A stretch of 7,451 nucleotides of DNA, taken from NCBI GenBank assembly GCA_964569055.1, contig CAZMSZ010000366.1, forward strand, positions 1-7,451. The letters run 5' to 3'. The notes below the pieces were generated by a model that was not told where the DNA came from, ran no database searches, and was given only the letters and a program-made list of their open reading frames with translations. This document shows, one piece after another, positions 1 to 6,358 of this stretch. The stretch is from JAWLGW01 sp964569055. Its GTDB lineage: Bacteria; Planctomycetota; J058. The position numbers and the translations under genes are program-made. Each line of letters begins with the position of its first letter. The stretch's first letter is position 1.

Positions 1-43
1 CCGCCCGGACCGGTGGACGTCGGTACGCTTCTGGGTTGAGGGA

Positions 44-115
44 TCCGAGTCCGAGCCCGAGTCCGAGTCCGAGTCCGAGTCCGAGTCCGGCTCCGAGTCC
101 GAGTCCGAGTCTGGC
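44..115. repeat. Hexanucleotide tandem repeat (TCCGAG)12
   Basis: There are twelve consecutive 6-bp units in perfect phase. Nine are exactly TCCGAG; the variants are CCCGAG at 56-61, TCCGGC at 86-91 and a terminal degenerate TCTGGC at 110-115. Read as protein it would give Ser-Glu, Pro-Ser or Arg-Val dipeptide runs, but no start, RBS or flanking domain makes it coding. It is best described as an intergenic simple-sequence array prone to slippage. It lies about 150 bp before the GH3 start, so it might mark the boundary between this operon and the preceding gene. A regulatory role is not shown by the sequence. Confidence 0.9.
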
Positions 116-188
116 AAGGGCGTGGAAGTCCAAGCGACAGCCCTAAACCATCGCCGCAAGGAACCCCGCGAGCCGCAGCCCCGCCCCT

Positions 189-252
189 CTTGGATTCTTC
201 GGCGCCCTCCCAACACCGCGCCTTCCACACGAGAGCAGCCGAAGAATCCAAG
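189..252. repeat. Perfect 15-bp inverted repeat in the leader of the GH3 gene
   Basis: The left arm CTTGGATTCTTCGGC (189-203) is the exact reverse complement of the right arm GCCGAAGAATCCAAG (238-252), separated by 34 bases. Pairing stops immediately on both sides. The arms are AT-richer than the surroundings and the right arm ends 12 bases before the GTG start at 265. No T-tract follows on either strand, so it is not a typical intrinsic terminator. It could be a long-stem hairpin in the 5' untranslated RNA, a paired operator for a dimeric regulator, or terminal repeats of a very small non-coding element. The sequence does not decide between these. Confidence 0.85.
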
Positions 253-264
253 TAGACTGCTCCG

Positions 265-1926
265 GTGCTCCTGCCCGGCTCCGCGCGTGACTCGTTCGCC
301 GTGGCCCGCAACGAGGCGGTGCGCCGCGCGCTCTCGGCGTCGCTCGGCGTGGCGGCGCCCATGGTCCGAGCCGCGCTCCACCGGCGGATCGCGCGGCACG
401 AGCGCGAGCAGGCGCGGCTGCGCGCGCGCTACCGGATCGAGCCGAGCACCCCGATCGTGCGCTGGGGCGAGGAGGTCGAGCGGTCGATCGGCGCCTGGGC
501 GGACACGCAGCGCGACGTGCGCTGGGCCGAGACCTCGGGCTCGACCGCGCACCCCAAGCGGTTCCCGTTCACCCGCGCGCGCCTGCGGGCGATCAAGCGC
601 GGCTCGTGGGAGGCGGCCGTGCAGGCGGGGCAGGTCCACGACGTGCGCCACCCCACCCTGTTCGTGCTGGCCGGGCTGGCGCGCGACGGGTCGCTGTCTT
701 CGTTGATGCTCGACGACGGACCCCGCGCCTCGTGGCTGCAGGCGCTGCTCATGCCCTCCAAGCTGCTGTGGGACCCCGCCCTGGCCGGGCTCCTCGACGC
801 CTACGGCGCGACGGCCTGCCGGCTGTGGCTGCTGCTCCTCTCCGACCCGGGGATCCTCTACGGGACCAACCCCTCCACCCTGGCGGTGTTCCTCGACCGC
901 CTCGAGCACGAGTGGGAGGGGAGCGTGGCGCTGGCGCGCGCGCACCTCGCGGGCGCGGAGCCGGCGCTCGCGCGCGCGGTCGTGCGGCGGATCGCGTCCC
1001 CGGGCTGGCAGGCTCGGCTGGCCCGCGCGGCCGAGGCCTCGCGCCGCCCGCCGCTCGAGGAGCTGCTGCCTGGCCTGCGCTGCTACTGCTGCTGGGACGG
1101 CGGCTACGTGGCCGCCTTCCTGGAGCGGGTCCACGCCGCGCTCCCCGCGCCGCGCTTCGCGCACGTGCCGATGTACTCCATGGCGACCGAGACCGTCGAG
1201 ACGCAGACCTACTTCGGCGCCGACGGCCGCGCGCACTTCCTCCCCACCGTCCCGGGCGTCCTGTACGAGCTGTTGCCCGAGGGCGCCGAGGACGACCCCG
1301 CGGCGCTGCTCCCCACCCGCGCGCTCGAGCCGGGACGCTCCTACGCGCTGGTGGTCAGCGACGGCTACGGCCTGCGCCGCTACGCCACCGACGACCTGTT
1401 CGCCTGCGTGGAGCGGGTGCGGGGCCTCCCCGACCTGCGGTTCGTGCGCCGGCAGGGCCTGGCCTACTCCTTCACCGGCGAGAAGCTCACCGGCGAGCAG
1501 GTCGAGGCCGCGCTCGCGGCGCTGCGCGCCGAGGCGCCCGCCTTGCGCGCGCGGGGGGCCCAGCTCGCGCTGTTCCCCTCGCTCCCCGCCGCCCGCGGCG
1601 GGGCGCTCGCGGGCGAGCTCCCCCGCTATCGGCTGGCGCTGGCCTGGCCGGGCCAGCCCGACCCGAGCGTCGACCTCGCCCGGCTCGGCGCGGCGTTCGA
1701 GGCGCACCTCGCCGCCTGCAACGGCGAGTTCGCGGCCAAGCGCGAGAGCGGCCGGCTCGGCCCGACCGGCGCGGTCGCCGTGGCCTACGACGAGCTCGCC
1801 CGCCGGCTGGGCGGCGCTCCGCCGGGCGAGGGCGCGCGCCGCTGGGAGATGCAGTTCAAGCTGCTCCCGCTGTACGCGCGCACCTGGGAGGCCTGCGGGC
1901 TGGCCGAGCTGGAGGGCGTCGCGTGA
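265..1926 (+). CDS. GH3-family acyl-adenylate-forming enzyme (acyl acid-amido synthetase-like)
   Basis: The 553-residue protein matches the GH3 (auxin-responsive promoter) family, ATP-dependent enzymes of the adenylating superfamily that in plants join acyl acids to amino acids through an acyl-AMP. Visible family signatures are a P-loop-like TSGSTAHPKRFPFT at residues 90-103, corresponding to the SSGTT-K-P-T motif; an aromatic CYCCWDGG segment at 273-280; MYSMATETVE at 303-312 in the place of the family's Y-(A/S)-SE motif; YATDD at 373-377, replacing the usual Y-x-x-GD; and FTGEKLTGEQV at 403-413, typical of bacterial members. Length is normal. The GTG start at 265 is the first possible one after an in-frame TAG (253-255); no clear Shine-Dalgarno is present, so GTG 301 or ATG 361 remain possible. 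The stop overlaps the next gene's start (GTGA), so the two are translationally coupled. Inferred role: activating a carboxylate for amide or ester formation with the polyketide product. Substrate unknown; soluble, with no signal peptide or membrane segment seen. Confidence 0.88.
   Translation: MLLPGSARDSFAVARNEAVRRALSASLGVAAPMVRAALHRRIARHEREQARLRARYRIEPSTPIVRWGEEVERSIGAWADTQRDVRWAETSGSTAHPKRFPFTRARLRAIKRGSWEAAVQAGQVHDVRHPTLFVLAGLARDGSLSSLMLDDGPRASWLQALLMPSKLLWDPALAGLLDAYGATACRLWLLLLSDPGILYGTNPSTLAVFLDRLEHEWEGSVALARAHLAGAEPALARAVVRRIASPGWQARLARAAEASRRPPLEELLPGLRCYCCWDGGYVAAFLERVHAALPAPRFAHVPMYSMATETVETQTYFGADGRAHFLPTVPGVLYELLPEGAEDDPAALLPTRALEPGRSYALVVSDGYGLRRYATDDLFACVERVRGLPDLRFVRRQGLAYSFTGEKLTGEQVEAALAALRAEAPALRARGAQLALFPSLPAARGGALAGELPRYRLALAWPGQPDPSVDLARLGAAFEAHLAACNGEFAAKRESGRLGPTGAVAVAYDELARRLGGAPPGEGARRWEMQFKLLPLYARTWEACGLAELEGVA
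1911..1915 (+). promoter_or_regulatory. Shine-Dalgarno of the diiron-FAAL-PKS gene
   Basis: GGAGG lies seven bases upstream of the GTG at 1923 and inside the last codons of the GH3 gene. It decides the start of the giant gene: the same frame is open back to 606, but that upstream stretch is a shadow of GH3. The stop/start overlap GTGA (1923-1926) indicates translational coupling. Confidence 0.8.
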
Positions 1927-2807
1927 ACGCGTACCTCGGGCTGGAGGAGCGCTGCGTTCGGCTCGACCGGCGCCACACCCGCTACCGCTTCGACGAGGAG
2001 GCGGACATTCCGTGGCGCGACCTCGACGCCCCGGGCCTGCACTTCGGCGCGAGCTACCTGGCCGCGCTCGGGATCGACGAGGGCCTCCTCCCGCCGGCCG
2101 CCCAGGGCGCCTTCCAGCGCGCCATGGCCCTCGCCACCTGCGAGGCGTTCGGGCTGCTCGAGGGCTTGATCCTGCGCTTCTGCGAGGCGGAGCGCGCCGC
2201 CCTCGGGCCCTCCCGCAGCGTCGAGCTGCTGTGCGACGAGGAGCGCAAGCACATGCGGGTCTTCGCCCGCTACGGCGCGCACCTGCGCGCCCGCGACCCG
2301 GCCCTCGCCGCGCGCCTGGACGCCGCCTTCGCGCCCTCGGCCGCGCTGCTCGCGCGCCTCCACGCCCGCGAGGAGTACCCCTCGGCGCCGGCCTACCACT
2401 ACATGTTCTGGATCAACACCGTGTTCTTCGAGGAGTACACGATCTGGCTCGACGCCTGCCTCGGCGAGGCCGAGGGCCTGCAGCCCGCCTGGGCCGCGCT
2501 CCACGCCACCCACCGCCAGGAGGAGGTGCAGCACGTCGCGACCGACGTGGCCCACCTCGACGCGCTCGACCTGTCCGACGCCGAGCGCCGGCAGCTCTCC
2601 AAGCTGTTCGTGCTGCGGCTCGAGGAGGGGTTCGACCGAATGTTCGGCGTGGAGGCGGCGCTGGCGGCCGCGGCCGGCGTCGCGCCCGAGGCGCTGCGCG
2701 CGCGCCGCCGCCTGCGCGCGCTGCCGCTGTTCGAGCTGCTGCTCCGCTCGCCCTTCTTCAAGCGCACCCGCCAGGCGGCCCCGTACCTGCTCGACCTCGC
2801 CGAGCGG
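1923..2807 (+). other. Domain: AurF-like diiron oxygenase
   Basis: Residues about 1-295 of the synthase. The putative dinuclear iron ligands are all present: Glu74 (CEAFG), Glu107 and His110 (ExxH in DEERKH), Glu170 (FFEEYT), and His197-Glu201-His204 (HRQEEVQH). In AurF, the p-aminobenzoate N-oxygenase, the remembered ligands are E101, E136/H139, E196, H223, E227, H230. The spacing E170 to H197 (27) and the H-x3-E-x2-H pattern match it, including the extra seventh histidine. The first Glu is two residues closer than in AurF, so that assignment is tentative. Known AurF relatives oxidise aryl amines or hydroxylate; distantly related CylC-type enzymes halogenate fatty acyl-ACP beside FAAL genes. 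Domain is about AurF-sized. Substrate here is inferred to be the FAAL-activated acid or its carrier-bound form. Confidence 0.8.
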
Positions 2808-5207
2808 CTCGGGCCGCGGGAGGCCGAGCCGCCCGCGGGCCCGCGCCGGCCCGCGCTCCTGCGCGGCGAGCCGCTCGGGCCGCTCCCCGACGCCACCCTC
2901 CCGGGCGCGCTCACGCGCGTGGCCGCGGCGCGGCCCGCCGCCGGGCTCGTCACGATCGACGAGCACGGGATCGAGCGGCGCGAGACCTACCCGGCGCTGC
3001 TCGCGCGCGCCCGCCGGCTGCTGGCGGGGCTGCGCCGCGAGGGGCTTGGGCGGGGCGATCGGGTGCTGCTGGTGCTGCCGCGCCCCGCCGAGTTCGTGGC
3101 CGCGTTCTGGGCCTGTCAGCTCGGCGGCCTGGTCCCCGCGCCGGCCGGTCTGTCCGTGCGGCGTCGCGCCGAGGAGGACCTCGGTCGGCTCGACGCGATC
3201 GCGCGGCGCTTGGGCGAGCCGCTGGTGCTCCTCGATTCGGCCCTGCTCGCCTCCGAGCGCACCCGCCTCCCGCGCGGGTGGCGGTCGCGGACGCTCGAGG
3301 ACCTCGCTGGCGAGAAGGAGGCGGAGCCCGCCCCGGCCCGGCCGGACGACGTGGCGCTGGTGCAGTTCAGCTCGGGCAGCACCGGCGCGCCGCGCGGGGT
3401 CGTGCTCAGCCACGCCAACGTCCTCGCCAACATGCACGCCAGCCGGCTGCAGCTCGGGGTCGGCCCCGAGGATGTGGCGCTGAGCTGGATGCCGCTGCAT
3501 CACGACATGGGCCTGGCCTACCACCTGACCGCGCTGGTGGCGGGCGCCGAGCAGGTCCTCATGGCGCCGCTCCGGTTCGCGCGCCGCCCGCTGGCCTGGC
3601 TCGAGGCCATGGACGCGCACCGCGCCACGATCAGCGCCTCGCCCAACTTCGGGCTGGCGCAGGCCCTGCGCCGGCTGCGCCCCCAGGCGGCGCGCGGGCT
3701 CGACCTCTCGCCCTTGCGCTGCGTCCTCGACGGCGCCGAGCCGGTCTCGCGGGCCCTGATCGAGCGGTTCGCCGACGCGCTCGCGCCGGCCGGCCTGCGG
3801 CGCGAGGCGCTCCGTCCGGCGTACGGCCTGGCCGAGGCCACGGTGGCCGTGACCTCGCTGCGCGCGGGCGCCCCGCTGCGCGAGCTGGTGCTCGACCGCG
3901 ACCGGCTCGACGACCCCGCCGGCGTGCGCGAGGTCGCGCCGGGCGACCCGCGCGGGGCCGCGTTCGTGGGGGTCGGCACGCCGTTCCCCGGGGTCGAGCT
4001 GCGGGTCCGCGCCCGGGGCGCGGACGGCGCGCCCGGCCCCCTCGCGCCCGAGCGGGTGGTGGGCGAGGTCGAGCTGCGCGGCCCCAACGTGTCCCGCGGC
4101 TACCTCGACGACCCCGCCGCGACCGCCGCCGCGTTCACCGGCGACGGCTGGCTGCGCACCGGGGACCTCGGCCTGGTCGCCGAGGGCGAGCTGTTCGTGA
4201 CCGGCCGGCTCAAGGACGTCCTGTTCGTGGGCGGGCGCAACTTCCACGCGCCCGACCTCGAGGCGCTCCTGGCCGACGTCCCGGGCGTGGCGCCCGAGCG
4301 GGTGGCGGTGGTCGGCTCGACCGACCCGGCCACCGGCCTGGAGCGCGTGGTCCCGTTCGTGCGCGTCCTGCCGCGCGCCGGCCGCCCCCGCGCCGAGGTC
4401 GTGAGCGAGGTCGCCGCGCGCCTGGGCGAGGCGCTCGCCTATCGGGTCGAGCAGGTGGTGTGCCTCCCCTCCGAGCTGTTCCCGCGCACCACCAGCGGCA
4501 AGCTCCAGCGCCACCGCCTGCGCCAGGCGTTCGAGGCGGGCGAGCTCGCGGCCTACGTGGTCGACACCCACGCCCGCGGGGAGAGCGGCCGCCTGGCGCG
4601 CGTGGCGCTCGAGCAGGCGCGCCCCGCGCCCGCTCCGCCGCCCGCCAACGCCTGGGTCGAGGGGGTCCGGCGCGCCTGGGCCGAGGCGCTCGAGCTCGCG
4701 CCCGAGGAGGTCCCGCTCGAGCGGAGCTTCTACGCGCTGGGCGGCGACTCGATCCGCGCGGTCGAGGTCCACACCCAGCTCGAGGAGCAGACCGGGCGCC
4801 TGCTCGACGCCACGCTGCTGCGCGAGCAGCGGAGCGTGCGCGAGACCGCGGCCCTGCTGCTCGAGCGGTTCGGGCCGCCGCGCGAGGCCTCACGCGCCGA
4901 GCGCGCGAGCGCGGCGGCGCCGGCCGCGCCCGGCGGGCGCGCCACCGGCGACGTGGCGATCGTGGCCATGGCGGCGCGCTTCCCGGGCGCGAGCACTCTG
5001 GAGGCGTTCTGGGCGCTGCTCCGCGAGGGGCGGGTCGTGACGGGCCCCGTGCCGGCCGATCGCTTCGACGTGGCCGCGGTCTACGACCCCGACCCGGCGG
5101 CCCCTGGCAAGACCGTGTGCCGCGCCGGGGGCTTCCTCGCGGGCGTGCGCGCGCTCGAGCCCGAGGCGTTCGGGCTGCGCGCGGCCGAGGCCCGCCACAT
5201 GGACCCG
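1923..5207 (+). CDS. Multidomain diiron oxygenase-FAAL-ACP-KS polyketide synthase, N-terminal part (interrupted by assembly gap)
   Basis: This is the first 1,095 residues of a multifunctional synthase starting at GTG 1923 (Shine-Dalgarno GGAGG at 1911-1915). Domains in order: AurF-like diiron oxygenase (about 1-295); Pro/Ala-rich linker; fatty-acyl-AMP ligase (about 323-885); Ala/Pro linker; carrier protein (about 908-985) with phosphopantetheine Ser943 in LGGDSIRAVE; Ala-rich linker; and the start of a ketosynthase from D1010 (DVAIVAMAARFPG). The sequence runs into an N gap exactly after the KS motif HMDP. After removing the gap and one copy of the 55-bp repeat, the frame continues without interruption into the segment starting at 5309, giving at least 1,791 residues. 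Inferred role: activate a fatty or aromatic acid as acyl-AMP, load it on the carrier, oxidise it, and hand it to the KS for extension. It is translationally coupled to the GH3 gene. The order with an oxygenase fused in front of FAAL is unusual. Frame and domain calls are confident; substrate is not. Confidence 0.9.
2889..4577 (+). other. Domain: fatty-acyl-AMP ligase (FAAL), adenylation
   Basis: Residues about 323-885. Adenylating-superfamily core motifs, in order: FSSGSTGAPRG (482-492, phosphate loop); SWMPLHHDMGL (521-531, close to the FAAL WLPxxHDMGL signature); YGLAEAT (634-640); GWLRTGDLG (742-750); GRLKDVLFVGGRNFH (761-775, equivalent to the FAAL GRxKDxIxxxGxNxxP segment); and TTSGK with the catalytic Lys860. 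The FALAPAGLRREALRPAYGLAEA-like region before 634 resembles FAALs rather than acyl-CoA synthetases. Known FAALs make acyl-AMP from fatty acids and pass the acyl group straight to a carrier protein without CoA. A carrier follows immediately in the same chain, as expected for a loading unit. Chain length or aromatic preference cannot be read from sequence. Confidence 0.88.
4644..4877 (+). other. Domain: acyl/peptidyl carrier protein
   Basis: Residues about 908-985. The phosphopantetheine attachment serine is Ser943 in LGGDSIRAVEV, preceded by the helix WVEGVRRAWAEALELAPEEV and followed by a LLxxxSVRETA helix typical of carrier domains. The GGDSI form is as common in NRPS-type carriers as in FAAL-associated ACPs. 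It sits between FAAL and KS and is inferred to receive the FAAL product and present it to the diiron domain and the KS. Confidence 0.9.
4950..5207 (+). other. Domain: ketosynthase, N-terminal portion (before gap)
   Basis: Residues 1010-1095 carry the KS entry motif DVAIVAMAARFPG, the PADRFDVAAVYDPDP segment, the RAGGFL turn and the HMDP part of the MDPQQR motif. The next expected residues, QQRLFLEVAADAL, are found just after the repeated 55 bp on the far side of the gap, so this and the segment from 5309 form one KS of about 418 residues. Confidence 0.9.
5153..5207 (+). repeat. 55-bp exact direct repeat, copy 1 (contig end)
   Basis: These last 55 bases before the N gap are identical to the first 55 after it (5308-5362). 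Both encode LEPEAFGLRAAEARHMDP of the KS. The exact abutment on both sides of the N run points to an unmerged contig overlap, not a biological repeat. Confidence 0.95.
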
Positions 5208-5307
5208 NNNNNNNNNNNNNNNNNNNNNNNNNNNNNNNNNNNNNNNNNNNNNNNNNNNNNNNNNNNNNNNNNNNNNNNNNNNNNNNNNNNNNNNNNNNNN
5301 NNNNNNN
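5208..5307. other. Assembly gap of 100 N
   Basis: The run is exactly 100 unknown bases, the conventional placeholder for a gap of unknown size. It is flanked on both sides by the same 55 bp, so the true gap is probably a 55-bp overlap (negative gap). Taken literally it breaks the KS reading frame: 100+55=155 bases is not a multiple of three. Confidence 0.97.
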
Positions 5308-5362
5308 GCTCGAGCCCGAGGCGTTCGGGCTGCGCGCGGCCGAGGCCCGCCACATGGACCCG
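5308..5362 (+). repeat. 55-bp exact direct repeat, copy 2 (contig start)
   Basis: Identical to 5153-5207. The repeat begins at the very first base after the N run and is followed by unique KS sequence (QQRLFLEV...). See the gap entry for the interpretation. Confidence 0.95.
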
Positions 5363-6358
5363 CAGCAGCGCCTGTTCCTCGAGGTCGCGGCCGACGCCCT
5401 CGGCGAGGCGGGGGTGCGCACCCGCCGGGTGGGCGTGTTCGCGGGCGCCGGGCACAACCAGTACTTCGGCCAGCAGGCGACCGACCTGTGCCGCCTCACG
5501 CCCGACAGCGGCCCCGCCAACCTCGCGAACATGGTGGCCGCGCGGGTGGCGGCGGTGCTCGGCCTGACCGGGCCGGCCCTGACCGTGAACGCGGCCTGCG
5601 CCACCTCGCTGGTCGCCGTGCACTACGCCTGCCGCGCGCTGCGCGCTGGTGAGTGCGAGGCGGCGGTCGCGGGCGGGGTCGAGCTGAACCTGACCCCGCT
5701 CCCGTTCGTGCTGTTCAGCCAGGCCGGCGTGCTCTCGCCCTCGGGCCGCTGCCGCCCGTTCTCGGCCGAGGCCGACGGGTTCGTGCCCGGCGAGGGCGCC
5801 GGCGCGGTGGTGCTCGTGCCGCTCGAGCGGGCGCTGGCCGAGGACTACCCGATCCTGGCGGTGATCAAGGGGAGCGCGGTCAACAACGACGGCGGCGCGC
5901 TGTCGGGCATGGCGCCCAACCCGGCCGGGCAGCGCGAGGTGCTGCGCGCGGCCTACCGCGCCGCGGGGCTGGCGCCGGCCACGGTGCAGTACGTCGAGGC
6001 GCACGGCACCGGCACTCCGATCGGCGACCCGGTCGAGGTGCGCGCCCTGGCGCAGGTGTTCGGCGAGGGCGTGGCCCGCGGCGCGGTCGCGATCGGCTCG
6101 CTCAAGGCGAACGTGGGACACCTCCTCAACGCGGCCGGCGTGGCCAGCCTGATCAAGGTGGTCCTCGCGCTGCGCGCCGGCGAGCTCCCGCCGGCCACCG
6201 GCTGCGAGCGCCCCGACCCCCGGATCCGGTTCGACGAGACCCCGTTCACGCCGCTCGCCGCTCCTCGCCCCTGGCCCGCGACGGGGCCGCGCCGCGCCGG
6301 GATCAACGCCTTCGGGATCGGGGGCACCAACTGCCACCTGATCGTGGAGGAGGCGCCG
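5309..6358 (+). other. Domain: ketosynthase, catalytic portion (after gap)
   Basis: Merged residues 1078-1427. Active-site Cys1174 lies in NAACATSLVAVH (the common form is TACSSSL), His1309 in VEAHGTGTPIGDP and His1348 in NVGHLLNAAG. The spacings of 135 and 39 residues are those of a functional condensing enzyme. The C-terminal signature INAFGIGGTNCHLIVEE ends the domain. Inferred to condense the FAAL-loaded, possibly oxidised acyl chain with the extender selected by the following AT. All three catalytic residues are intact, so it is not a non-elongating KS on this evidence. Confidence 0.93.

Larger units (their letters stand above)
1..264. other. Upstream non-coding / leader region
   Basis: I find no gene I can support here. 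Composition is visibly less GC-rich between about 116 and 264 than in the genes downstream. The region holds a hexanucleotide tandem array and a perfect 15-bp inverted repeat, listed separately. A stop codon (TGA at 37-39) closes frame 1, so the first 39 bases could be the last dozen codons of an upstream gene (ending in ...VGTLLG), but this is too short to support. No convincing -35/-10 pair and no T-tract terminator were seen on either strand. If the operon has its own promoter it should lie in this region. Confidence 0.55.

Noticed and set aside
1..39. C-terminal end of an upstream gene in frame 1
   Set aside because: Only 12 codons before the stop, with unremarkable codon bias; cannot be supported from this window.
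44..115. CRISPR array or iteron origin
   Set aside because: Units are 6 bp and directly contiguous with no spacers; no cas or replication genes nearby.
189..252. Intrinsic terminator for an upstream gene
   Set aside because: The stem is good but the 34-base loop is long and no T-tract follows on either strand.
122..706. Open frame of 194 codons starting at ATG 122
   Set aside because: Arg/Pro/Ser-rich shadow of the GH3 gene in another frame; no family resemblance, no RBS, and it overlaps the conserved GH3 motifs.
606..1922. Upstream extension of the giant frame back to ATG 606
   Set aside because: This part is low-complexity Arg/Ala/Gly sequence antiphase to GH3; the GTG at 1923 has a GGAGG at proper distance and begins recognisable diiron-oxygenase sequence.
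1785..4772. 995-codon antisense open frame
   Set aside because: Antisense shadow typical of very GC-rich coding DNA; it mirrors codons of the synthase and has no recognisable domain.
5308..5567. Frame carried over the gap ending in a stop at 5567, suggesting a truncated synthase
   Set aside because: Artefact of the 100-N placeholder plus the 55-bp duplication; the correct frame resumes at 5309 with an intact KS.
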